A DNA stretch of 64,000 nt from NCBI GenBank assembly GCA_038363925.1, contig JAQQWL010000011.1:3472001-3536000 (forward strand), in the 5' to 3' direction. Positions 1 to 10,976 of the stretch are shown here, one piece after another. The DNA is from Apiospora phragmitis (taxonomy: Eukaryota > Ascomycota > Sordariomycetes > Amphisphaeriales > Apiosporaceae). Positions within the stretch are counted from its first letter, which is position 1; every line of letters starts with the position of its first letter. The position numbers and the translations under genes were made by a program. Below the pieces are notes generated by a model. It had not been told where the DNA came from. It did no database searches and saw nothing but the letters and a program-made list of their open reading frames with translations.

Positions 1-1
1 C

Positions 2-178
2 CAGGTCCCCAACGTCGTGAGCTGCCCCTCCAAGTCGGCTTCGGCCAACGCGCCCAGCAACACGGCCCCCGCCGCGGCGTCGCCCACGCCCCCTAAGAGC
101 GCGGCCGGCACGGTGGTCGCGGGGGCCGCAGGCGCCGCCGGCTGGGCGGGGTTTGCCGCCGCGTTGGCTTTCTTGTAG
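2..178 (+). CDS. C-terminal end of a probable GPI-anchored surface protein (5' end outside the window)
   Basis: The frame starting at base 2 stays open for 58 codons and stops with TAG at 176-178. It encodes a Ser/Ala/Pro/Thr-rich linker followed by small residues and a hydrophobic tail (AAGAAGWAGFAAALAFL) that ends the protein. This is the usual layout of a GPI attachment signal: a small-residue omega site, a short spacer and a C-terminal hydrophobic segment. Such linkers are common in fungal wall and plasma-membrane proteins. A single Cys lies near the left edge (VVSCPS). The catalytic or binding domain lies upstream of the window, so the family cannot be named. The GPI reading is an inference from composition; a secreted protein with a hydrophobic C-terminus is the alternative. 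Confidence 0.6.
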   Translation, partial: QVPNVVSCPSKSASANAPSNTAPAAASPTPPKSAAGTVVAGAAGAAGWAGFAAALAFL

Positions 179-1114
179 TAGTCGTGTACGAGTGGTTGGG
201 CGGAGGAGACTGGAGGGTAGTAGAGGATTTCCCCTCGTGTTGTTGGATACTATCAGGCTCTGGTCAATAATAGCCTAGGAGAAACATGGGGCACACCTGG
301 GTGACCGCTGTTTGCCAACAGCTGGGACATGTCGTTGGTTACGTCTGTGGCTATGTCCCGAAGGAAAGGCAGCATTTGTGTGCACATGTATCTATGTACG
401 TCGTAATATTAATGTTCAAAGGCCCGGGGTACTAGTTCAAGTCGTTATTCGGTGCTCCGCCCTATGCTCCGCCACTAAAACCTGTCACTTGTCACGGGTA
501 TAAGTGCGGTGCCGTTCCGAACGCTACCATGACGTTACTTGCTGGTCGGAAGCTTAGTGAGAAGTCCCCGTACGCCTCCTCTACTAGTGAGCGCATGAGA
601 GGAGAAATGTCCGGGTAATCTAATCATATTCATGTGATAATGGGTGTTATATACAATGTCACTTAGACGCCAGGCGGGCCCCCTCGGCGCTTAGTTTAGG
701 TAGGCGAACAAGCTTGTGTGAGAGGCCCCCCTCAGCCCCTCCCTCCTTAGCTCATTTTGGCTACCAGCTCGGGGAGCCTGGAGGGAGTAAGGAAGGCCGT
801 CATGCTGCCCACTGCATGTCTGCTAAGATCCAAAGTGGGACACACAGGGGCGGGCGGACGGAGGGGTTTCGCATAACGTGATGAGGACGAGGCGAAAACG
901 GCCCGCTTGGGGGTTCATCTGAAGGAGAGAGAATGGAGAATATGAGATGTGATATCTTTCTCGACGTGCATACTGTATCTCTCTCTGGAGTGCAAAGCCG
1001 ATGTGCACATGGGTATTCCCCATAAGACGGCGACGGGGCCTGACGGAAGCGATGCTGCAGATCCTCTCTTGCGACATCCGGCAGCCGTTAATCCTGCTTC
1101 TGACTGACCATATA

Positions 1115-1142
1115 TACCTACTACATATATATATAGTAGGTA
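1115..1142. repeat. Short inverted repeat with AT-rich loop
   Basis: Arms tacctacta and tagtaggta are exact reverse complements (9 bp) around a 10-bp AT-rich spacer. The same TACCTA/TAGGTA core recurs in many intergenic places in the window. It could be a cruciform or simply low-complexity sequence. Confidence 0.6.
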
Positions 1143-1162
1143 GATTATACAAAAGCATACAT

Positions 1163-1212
1163 CAATGCAATGCAATGCAATACAATGCAATACAATGCAA
1201 TACAATGCAATA
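1163..1212. repeat. Pentamer/decamer tandem repeat (ATGCA/ATACA)
   Basis: Consecutive caatg caatg caatg caata caatg caata units form a simple repeat of about 50 bp. The later units alternate as a 10-bp period. The run generates spurious open frames on both strands. Confidence 0.85.
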
Positions 1213-1264
1213 GATGCAGGCGACTTGGCATGTGTATAGGTGAGAGCTTATGACATGTGTATCC

Positions 1265-1555
1265 TTATTCCTCTTCATTCTGCTCCTCCATTTGCTCCTC
1301 CTCCTCCTCAATCCCACTTATCTTGTTTGGGGCCCCTAACGGCCCCCTCCTGAACATCAAAGCGTTTTGCGCATGAGCCGGCGTGATGAACTTCACCTTT
1401 TGGAGCCCCACGTTGTGTCGTGAGAAATCGCCGAGCAACTGTTAATGTTCGTCTTGGACGTCCCCGATTTCCCCAGCTTCGTTGGACACGTCAAGATTAA
1501 GTTTCCAAGGCGAAGCAGCAGCTCCTTTGCCGAAGAACATGTTGTTGGGATTATG
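1265..1555 (-). pseudogene. 3' fragment of an unrecognised gene interrupted by an in-frame stop
   Basis: On the minus strand a protein-like frame runs from about 1555 (HNPNNMFFGKGAAASPW...) to TAA at 1442-1444. It then continues in the same frame without further stops as QLLGDFSRHNVGLQKVKF..., and ends in an acidic tail (EEEEEQMEEQNEEE) with TAA at 1265-1267. The second half has clear protein character and a conventional acidic C-terminus. The internal TAA could derive from CAA by one C-to-T change, as RIP or simple decay would do. Alternatively TAACAG is a splice acceptor and the second half is a genuine last exon. I could not recognise the family or follow the gene further upstream. Low confidence. 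Confidence 0.35.
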
Positions 1556-4500
1556 CTTGGACAATGATACTTGCGAGGCCACTAGGCAGCTGAGTGAATC
1601 ATTACATAATGTAAACACAATACTTATCAAACATGTCATGGGCCGCACGTTTGCATACCAGCCCATCTGAGCGCGCCTGTCGGCAGTGGCATTCGGCATA
1701 GGATTCCGGAGCTCGTTCGCATGTTGAAATGATAAGGGACCCTCCCTATTCGGTGAGGAAGACCCTGTTGTTATTAATCATCACCCAAGAAAATGCCTTA
1801 ATAAGATTCAATAGGTCACTGCGACGTGTGATCGGACCTGCTCGGGCCCTATGCCAGAGTCCAGACTTCCACGGTGACTTGGCCTGACAAGGATGACAGC
1901 TAAGGCTAAGGGAATACACATTGTCTGTCACCCTGGTCAGGCCGTACTCATTTACAGCTTCGTCAGGATTTCGAGGAGAGGAAGAAAAAAAGGTCGAAGA
2001 TTGGGCAATAAGCCACGGTACGTCCCGCCGACTCGCCGCCGGCCAGAAGGGTTCTCCAGCATCAGCCAAGACCGTTGATCACATGAGAGAAGGAACCGGT
2101 GCATTGGGTTTCGAAATATTCGTATGTAGTAAAAAGGGAAACACAGGCCGGGCAAGGGAAATGTGACTTCGCCTGTCAACGTTTCGGCCTCGTTGAAACC
2201 TTCAGGTCGACGTAGCCCCAGAATTGTCGATCACAAACCTTGGCAGTTTCCCGAAATCCCCGGTATCCTTGGCCCTTAGCCCTTGGCCCTTGGGACCCGG
2301 CACTGCCTGGGTTCGCGTCGGTGCTGTGGTCCCCCGCGCCGGGGGGGGGGGGTGTGATGGCATTCGTCGGTGACGGGTAAAACGAACAGACGATTGGCTC
2401 TCAATAAGAGAGCTATTATCCTGTTATTGACGCCTGACCATTCTACTGTGCCCACTGTGCCGCATAGCATAGTGCGCCGACTTGGATGGGAGGCACGATA
2501 GCTGGGCCAATGAGCGCATGTGACGAGGCGTTTGCTGCGTTAATTAGAGTGAGTAGACGGACATGGGGATGGCTCGGCCGGGGCCCGTCCTTTGGAAAGA
2601 ACCAGTTTTTAAGAATGAAAAGGGTAACCGGGTAGCACAGCACCCAGGGAGATCAGATGTTGCTTTCTGGCTGCATCTCGAAACAAGTGAGGCTCGCTTA
2701 AGATATCAGAAAGGAGCAGGAAGAAAAAATACTGTAGGACTGTACTGTGTTGGTGGTTAGTGGAGGGAGATGCATTGGAAATGAGGCTCAAGCTACATAC
2801 CTACATGTATGTATCCCACTGTGATGAACCACACCAGGGGGATTTGGTGTGATTGGTTACATAGTCACTGTCACTGTCACGACCTAGCCCGATCGATCGA
2901 ACCAGGTACAACGTACGTACTCGGTATCCTGTGCAGAATTGGGATTCCAACCTTGCCTATTACTACTGACTGAGACTGTGTCCAATCGGCTTCGGTTTCA
3001 AAGCAAGCCTGGGTAAGGTAGGTAGGGTAACAGCAGCATCGGCTACCGTGCAACAGCCACTGCACGGTAACAGACCCGAAATGCGCCGTCCGTTGAACCA
3101 GTCGTCTGCCAGGCCCCCCTCCCCGATGCGATGCCACATAGCACGTCCATCGCAACCCGGAAAAGGCAGTCATCGCCTGCACTGCTTATAGCGCCTTCTA
3201 TACTCCGTACCCGCCCAAGGCTTGTCGGATTCATGCGGACTGCAGCCTCAATCGCTCGAAGCAGGTTATCATCGCCCATCGACAACTCGCTGCCTCTCCT
3301 GTCGGAAACGAAAGTGCCTACGCTAATCCATCCAGCACTAGGCTGTGTGGACTGTGGGGTTGTGACCTGACCAGTCGGGGCGCCGGGTGTCTGAGTGTCC
3401 TTGTCTCCTAACCGTAGTCTAGTGCCCGCCCCGGACCCAAATCATCACCAAATGACAGGTAATCATCATATGTACAGCTCGCAAACCCCATGTCAGAAAC
3501 TGGGAATTGCTTTGCCTTTTCAAATCACCAGGGGTCACAGGGATCTATGGATATAAATGAAGTGCCAGATCTTGAACAGCAGCAGCTGGCTGCTGCCTGC
3601 TATTTCCGTAACCGAGAACCCTGAGGGCCCAGATTCGATGTGCCACTCTGCGACAAGACGACCAGACAGAAACCAAGATTGATGTTTGCTGAGGTATTGA
3701 GCGAACCCGGTCGGTCGTTGCGATCCATTCAATTGGTTCTCCACCTTACTATCTTAGGTATATGTAAGTAGGTACGTTTATTTATTAACCCTTGACTGTT
3801 TCGGTATATAGCTCGTACTGTAATAAATTGCTGGTGTATTGCGAATACACACGATATAACTGGGTATGGAAATCGAAAATAGAAGGAGCCCAGGTAAAAA
3901 GGCATACCCACCTCCGTAGCCATGTCTGGAATCTCCCAGCTTCCGCCGCCGACGGCGGGCAACGATGACGCGGCGTGCGTGACAACTGCCGATTCCAAAT
4001 ATCCCATTATGGAAGCCTAGTTACATATATCGTTACCCGTTAATATAGCATCACAGACCGCAAACTGCTTACCCGTTGGGCCTTGGCAAAGTGAAGCCGC
4101 CGCCTCGTCATGCTGTCATGCCCTGATACAGTACCAAGCAGCAGGTACTACTACATGTACATCAGCTAGTCCCCGGGCCGCCCACCCACCCAAAGTGGGC
4201 CACCAACAGCGGTGGAAGAGCAGCTTAGCAAGTTCCACCATCTTGCGCGAGGGCTCAAAGCGAAACAACAGACAATGCGAGCCGGCAGAGTGTCGTGTCT
4301 TACGGTCGGGTCTGGTCGTAGTCGTCACGCATGACTGCTGTCGTATTCTTCTTGGTAAGGAAGTTTCTTAGATCAAATAGCTTCTCCCCCCCTGCCTTAG
4401 GTATAGAAGGAAATGGGGCTGGTGGTTGTCGGCTTGAGTTTCAATCAATTCGAAATTCGACTGGGGCCGCCGGCCCCACAAATCCGGTACGGTACTGTTG

Positions 4501-6059
4501 TTGGCCGATCTAGCATTTCTTGGTCACCTACCTGCTGGATCTCTCCCGTGCCGCGGCTGCTGGTTTGATGATAGGATAGCCGCAGTTCCGTTGTTTGTTC
4601 TGGAACAGCCTGCTCTTGATCAACGAAACGTCTTTTTCGACTCTTTCCAGAAGCCATGACATGACGTACATCAGAGTGCGCGGATGCAAAATCACGGCCC
4701 GCGACATAGCTCTCTGCATATGTCACGGCCGTCTCAAGCTTCGGGGCATTGACTCGACGTACTGACTGACCGACTGTCCGAGAGAGGATAGCTGCCCATA
4801 TCTATATACTGGCTGGCCGCTGATGACGGGTTGTTGGGATGGCGGAGGTCCTGTCCGATCCGCGCCCCGAAGCAGAACAGGACAGAACACCTATATTCTA
4901 CGCCAGTTTTGATAGACAAGATGTAACAGTGGATTACTTTCGGGGTTGCCATCCAGACGGCTGTGATCCGATTCTCCCTAAAGTCAGCAGCAGGCTCGTG
5001 TTGAGTGAGTCGACAGGCCAGCTATGACAGCTCACGACCCAGGAGCATGACATGAACATGGAGCACTGGGCTGCCCAGTATCTGATTCAGGTCTCACCAA
5101 AGTGGACCGCGGTGCTGGCAAAGCAGCAGCACCCAGCGCCGTGTGCTATATACAAGGAATGGAAAGTAGTATAACCAAGCGTGTACGTATTACGATAATG
5201 TAGCATGTCGGTCAGAGCACGAGTGGCAGTGGCGACAAAAGGAATCATACAATTCATAATCTCGGATGCTAATGGTTTAAGTATTCAGAGAGCGATCAGA
5301 GCCCCCGCACCCCCGGTTATTTGTCTAATCAAAAGCAATCATCAGCATCGGTCGATGATGCAGGAGTCTTTGATGAGAATAACACGATCTCGGACAGGAA
5401 GTCGTCGGGTAAGTCGCAGGCTACTTGTAATAGTAGCTTGTTTAGGTGTATTCCTAGCTGGCCTATATACTGTCCTTCAATTGAAACAACCTTAAGAAAG
5501 AGCGCTTTGCCCTCTTCTAGGTTAGCTGGACCCTACCTAGGTTACCTACACACGCAGTACCAATATTTGGTACTTGACCCAACGAGCTTGTAACCTAATT
5601 AATTCTGCTTCATGCTTCCATTAGGTGCCTTACTTTTTCTTTCCTTCTTCGGCCTGCCCAAAAAGGCAAAAGATCCATCAAATCCATCAATTCAATTGAT
5701 CTCCTCCCCCGCTATGGTTGTACCTACCTACTGTAACTTTACCTTATTACATATCCCATATCCTATTTCGCGTCGTCCAATGTATGTTGATGCGCATGGC
5801 CGGAATAGGCCATGCTGCAATCAAGACCAGCCGGCTACAGTCACTGCGGCTGCTGCTACTACCGGTAGTGAAATGACCCCCAATCTTTATTCACAGTACC
5901 TATGTGAGTGCTGCCATCAGTTTAGGTGCTTATGATCTTCCATCGTGATGACAGGCGCGATGTGCTTCATGGATCACTACACTCGCTCGTCAGTACACCT
6001 ACGCTCGGCAGGGAACAGGGAAGATACGCAAGTAGCTGGTACCTGCATACCGCTTTGAT
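1556..6059. other. Long gene-free stretch
   Basis: Only short open frames without protein-like composition are present. Noted content: a run of 12 G at 2341-2352, scattered TACCTA/TAGGTA motifs (for example 5721-5731) and a near-palindrome at 5556-5574. I see no domain, no credible splice pattern and no tRNA. Confidence 0.45.
5556..5574. repeat. Inverted repeat agtaccaa-tat-ttggtact
   Basis: Two exact 8-bp arms flank a 3-bp spacer. It lies in a gene-free stretch about 1.4 kb upstream of the small Cys-rich gene. Its dyad symmetry would suit a dimeric DNA-binding protein, but nothing else supports that role. Confidence 0.6.
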
Positions 6060-7003
6060 CTTAGTCTCTCTTCCTCTCTCTCTCTCTTTCTCTCCGAGTA
6101 TTCTTTTTAAAACTCTTTCCTCATCCCTTCGCATCCCAGTCCCAGTCCCAGTCCCCGTCACAGTCCCAGCCCAGTCCCAGACCTACACACAGACGACGTC
6201 CTCCGTCCTTCTCCTCCTCTGCCCTGCCCAGCTCCTCCAGAAATTTCAACTTCCCATCCATCCATCCTCTGTTCGGTTCTGTTACAAGCTACCAACCGTC
6301 ATGGCTCTCAGACATGCCCGCCAGCTTAGACTGGATAGGCGGACCATGTCCAACCCACTACCACCGGCTCCCACTACGCACCCCTGCCCCCCCACGGAGC
6401 CTGTCGTCCCCATCTCTTTAATAGCAGATACCCATGCCCTTTAATACTTGTCATACCACGACGATGCTTTGCTTCAGTCTTCACTACGTATTATTGTAAG
6501 TGGGTGTAGGAGTGTGATGCGCCAGATGCCTCAATTGGGAAACTCTCGAGATCCACCGCCCTCGACAAACAACCTGGCTCCTTACCGTGCTTCTGTTATT
6601 ATTCCTTTTTGGCTCTACAGGGGCAGGCTTGCTACGCTTTCCTGCTTTTCTTTTTCTGGGGTAAGTCGACACACACAAGACACCGCAGCGACTGAGGGTT
6701 TGCTACGGCCGACTATATAAGCTGCCGCGACATGCTGTCACCAGAACTCTGCCACTGCTCCCTCCTCAGCTCAATACGCATACCCGACCATCCTCTCTCG
6801 GTGTCTGCTCCCCTGCCTAAAGCGTACGGCTTAGCCCATCTGCTCGGACGGAGTAAAGAACAACCTGTCTATCTACGTAAGATGACCGCCCTGCTATTCC
6901 TGGCGTATACTAACTCGAAGACTACCAGCATAGCTTTTGCTTCTTGCTCAGCTCTCTCCCTCCCATCTGTCCGGTACTTCTAGGTCACATATGCCCAGCC
7001 AAG
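6060..7003 (+). promoter_or_regulatory. CT-rich leader of the small Cys-rich gene, with possible leader introns and uORFs
   Basis: From about 6060 the plus strand becomes strongly pyrimidine-rich (cttcctctctctctctcttt), with CCCAGT repeats near 6140, as is common around fungal transcription starts. Candidate leader introns are gtaagtggg at about 6496 to ctctacag at about 6620, and gtaagtcgac at about 6661 to acttctag at 6983. Upstream ATGs include one at 6301 (47 codons) and one at 6991. The 6991 frame encodes MPSQDV and stops at 7009-7011, overlapping the main ATG at 7004. Leader splicing and uORF function are inferred and would need RNA data. Confidence 0.35.
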
Positions 7004-7165
7004 ATGTGTGACTTTATCAAGAACTACTACATCTATACATCGTGTGTCGATCCTGGTGCACACTACTTTCGGACATCCATGGATGGCAGCAAAAAGCACG
7101 CGTGTCCACGAGGGCCTCATGAACGATATATCGTCTTGCCAGGCCAATGCCCACTGTGCGGCTGA
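7004..7165 (+). CDS. Small cysteine-rich protein of 53 residues, possible metal-binding
   Basis: A 53-residue protein starts MCDFIKNYYIYTSC and ends PGQCPLCG. Cysteines lie at residues 2, 14, 34, 49 and 52. The terminal C-X2-C suggests metal binding or disulphide bonding. The sequence has no signal peptide or membrane segment and reads as real protein: aromatic-rich N-terminus, then FRTSMDG, PHERYIVLPG. Small proteins beginning Met-Cys with spaced Cys pairs are widespread but functionally undescribed in filamentous ascomycetes; this family statement is from memory. ATG at 7004 is preferred because the conserved-looking Cys starts at residue 2 and no in-frame ATG lies upstream. A second Met-Cys protein starts at 17931. 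The function is unknown. Confidence 0.6.
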   Translation: MCDFIKNYYIYTSCVDPGAHYFRTSMDGSKKHACPRGPHERYIVLPGQCPLCG

Positions 7166-10100
7166 GAAAGTCAACACATCCGATATGGACACACAACCCA
7201 TTGAACTCTAATATTCTTCTTCCAGCACAACAAGCCGCCACGGCTGGTTGCCATACGATGGGGAATTGGCGAAAAGCCCGGGATTGGTTCTTTTACGGCG
7301 TTTCGGTTAACTATGCCTCAAGTCGTGCGAATCACAGGTTGTATGTGGATTCTCTCGTTGGCTTCTTTTCGGTCCATCCTGGTTCAGACGAACAGGTACG
7401 CTGTGCCTCTGTTGAGAGACCACTCGAAGAACTAGACGCCGCTGTGGAGCGCATATGTCTATGACAGCGGACTGTATGCAGAAAGGCGCAGGTTTCTGTC
7501 GCAAGAGGTTGGCGTTTTCCACATGCAGCAGCAGCAATAGCAGTTGGGCTCGGTTAGGAGTGTGGGTGGGATGGCAAGGAGAGGCCCAGAGGCCGGAAGT
7601 CAAGCCTCAATCCTGGAAGCACACGGCTTCCACCATCGCAAGCTCTATGCCTCACTGCCATTGGGGGGAGGGATTGATACCAAGCGGGTTTTAGCGAAGC
7701 GTTGCTGCAAGGCGTCAGGGATAAACAAAAGAAACCGAGGGATCCGACAAGGGACCGATCTCGCTTCTGGCACTGGCTGGAGGCAGTGGCAATCTTGGGT
7801 TTCACAGCAAGATGCATTCCGGGCTGCATGGTAATTAATAATGACCCTCTCACATGTGCGGGGCGCTCAGGGGTACGGCTGCCCACTACCAATCCGGTGT
7901 AGGGTTTGTTTGCGGTGGTTCTGATATTGTATTATACGCTGTATTATAGCCCATTGAGGGGCATCATGGCCCCCGTGATGGAATTCGTCATGAACAGCCC
8001 CAAGGCCCAGCTGCAATGGACGTTGGGCACTATACCAGCCTCGCAGATGGGATCATTCGAGCAGCAAGTTTGGCGAGTTAATATACGAGTTAGATTGCTG
8101 AGCTGTCACTGTCAGTCATCCACAATGGCCGATCTCTCCTGTCATTGGCTTCATTCTCGCACAAGGGCAGTGGACGCCAAGGGCGGTGGGAGGATGAGAC
8201 CTCATGGCTAAAATGAAGATGGTCTGGGGGTCATGTGAATCAACTGCAATACAATACTCGGCCCTCCAATCCTGTAAGAGAGAACCTTCTGACCACAGTC
8301 ACGATAAGCAATATAACAATAAACGAGCGCAGTTTGTTGCCCTAGGCGCCGAGAAAGGGACGGAGGCCAATAAATTTGACCACGAGCTATCTTTGCTCCT
8401 GCATAGCTTCCCAGATTAGTGCCAGATCTGTGATGAGATCGCCATCGAATCAGGGATGGAGATAGGATAGGTCTCCAACCTGAGCGACCACAGACGTACA
8501 TATCCGACATGCCTCCCTCCAGGCCCTCCATCCATGCCTAGGCTCTGTACTGTACTGTATTCGAGGGTCGATACTTGGATGTCCAGAATGGCCCAAAGTG
8601 TGCGTGCCGGTTGGCACAGACGCAACGCCCGAGCTGCATCAGTATCAAGCCCAGCCTTGTCAACCCTGTTCATCCTGTATGCACGCACGCACGCACGCAC
8701 GTCAAAGTATCCACTCACCCCATGCGAGTAGGGAGAAGGGAAAACAAGGGACGACTCACTGCTCAACACTGCTGCTGCTGGGTGTAGGTAGAGGCGGTTA
8801 CACTACATACAGGCATGGTTGGTCAAACAAAGTGGAGGGATTGCTGCCTCCCCGAGTCCCCTCTCCTTCAGGACGACCACACAGACACGCACGTCTGTAT
8901 ATGAGATGCACACACCGGACCTGTATCTGGGCTAGATAGATTCTGAACACATTGCTCCCTAGGCTTTTTCATCCCAAGCGGCGGCAGCATCCTCGCTAAG
9001 CCGGGCCAGGCCCCCGGTAAAGTACGAAGTTTGCCGCCAGTCGACAGAATACGGAGACGAGGGAGGGCTCTACCTAGATATATTGCTGCTGTACACCAAC
9101 CTGCAGGTAGGATGGCTATGAAGGTGCTTCGTTGCAACCCAAGAGTCCGAGAGCCTGTCATCTTCTCCTCGTGCCCCTACGCCAGCCGCCTTGTCTTCTG
9201 TTATCGACTAACTACTACTGCCTGGTTACCTGTGGGAGGCTCTTACTCCTTGTTTGACTTTGGTGTATTCGAACGAATGCGGGGAAAATGATAGGAGAAC
9301 TCCTGAGAAGAGCAAATACTCCGTCCGGTTTTTGTGTCGGTATGCAGGCAAATTGATAGAAAGACTCGCCTATATAGGATTACCAGATCGGGCAATCTGT
9401 GAGAGATACGATGATACCCACCATTACCCGTGCTTGTCAGTGAGCAACCATGCAAGGGCCACAATGCCGCCGAGTCGACCACTGCCGTCCCAGCCGGGCG
9501 GTGCTCTCAGGCTGTGGCATGTGGTTTGCTTCGCGAAAACAGGACAGAGGGGACAAAGGCCCAACCTTTCTCTCTCGCCGCCAAGAAAAAGCAAAGCAGC
9601 AGGGAAATAAAGCAGGAGGAGTACAACTCTCAGGGATCATTTAGCTTAGTGGCCTCCACAGAGCAACAACTGTATAACTGGATAAAACATGGATAATTTG
9701 AGTGTGAAAACCAGGGCCGGTACAACCCCAAGAATCAGGTGATATGATTGGCAGTACCGATCAGTATAAAATCAGTGCACAGAGTACAGAGTACTAATTG
9801 ACATATCGTCAGAATAGTGCCGCACTAAGCTAGATGACCCCTCCAGAGTTGTACGTAAGCTACCTACCTACGTGTCTGACAGCGGCAGGGCAAAACAAGC
9901 TCGTTGCTCGTGCACCTCCCGGGCCAGGGAAGATATGCATAAGTCGTGGTAGCTTATGTATGTAGCGGAGTGAGTGGACTGAGGGCTACGTAGGAAGACA
10001 AGGGTTGATAAGGGCACTGCTTTCCCACCGGAGGCATGTCCGTTGCCCAAAGATCGGCGCTACGGCTGTCAGTAACTACACAACTACCAGGGTAGGGCGT

Positions 10101-10976
10101 TGACCTGGGCATAGAGAGTATACTGATATGTGCAAGTACGTTATGTAGTTGTTTGCATCATGGGTCGCCATGCTTCCATGCCTATCTCTCGGGTGAGCCC
10201 TCTGGGGTAGCAGGGGCTGGACCGGGCACGCTTACATCCAGCAGCCAGGATTTGATGAGGGCAATCGGCGAATGCAACATGGCGTCGACGACAAGTCACT
10301 AATTACTGGAGACTGTTGTTTGCAGCAGAGATGGCATTTCCCGAGCGTGCGACCCCTGCCGATGCTGCCGTACATCGCGTCCGTGAGCTTGTATCAGAAC
10401 CTCTTCCGTCTCTCTCTCGAAAAAAGGGAGGGTTCGGATGTTACAAGTCCCGAACAACTTCTGGGTGAATATCACCAGAGGCCAGATTCTACAGCAGCAT
10501 GTACACAAATAAGGATGTGACGATTGGAAATAATAAGCTATTTTTTCCGATTAAGGGGTGTTGGGTCGAGGTGCTCAGTGCTTCTTGTGTTGCAGTGCTG
10601 TGCTCGGACTCTATATCACCTGGGTTTTATACGTTGAAACACATTGTTCGTTATGATTTTTATGCTGGAATTATTGCCATATGATGGAAGCAGCAAATGG
10701 CGTTATCCGTGGAACAATTGTCAGCCATATACACACAAGGGGTACGACACTACGTACGACACCTGAGTGGCTGTTCAGTATGCTGCAGTGTCGACCCTGT
10801 ATATATGGAAACGATACGCTGAGAGCGAAGGAGGATTTTGAGAACATGGCTGGTCAATTGCGACAGCCCCTAGTACTCACAAGCCTGGCCCTATAGCACA
10901 GCACGACTTCGTTTCCCGCCGGATCACGCACAATTGCCATTCAACCGCGCACGAGGTCGTCCTTTGAACCCGACCA
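7166..10976. other. Gene-free stretch of 3.8 kb
   Basis: No frame has protein-like composition or plausible exon structure. It contains a (CACG)n run at about 8683-8700 and scattered TACCTA motifs (for example 9861-9871). It serves as the 3' flank of both the small Cys-rich gene and the regulator that ends at 10977. Confidence 0.45.

Larger units (their letters stand above)
179..1264. other. Intergenic stretch with no supported gene
   Basis: No open frame here has protein-like composition. The stretch holds the probable 3' flank of the GPI-type gene, an AT-centred inverted repeat (arms tacctacta / tagtaggta, 1115-1123 and 1134-1142), and a low-complexity pentamer run at 1163-1212. Confidence 0.5.

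Noticed and set aside
5926..6444. 172-codon plus-strand open frame
   Set aside because: It arises from CT-rich and CCCAGT low-complexity leader DNA; the composition (runs of Leu/Ser/Pro/Val) is not protein-like and the frame ends inside the leader of the small Cys-rich gene.
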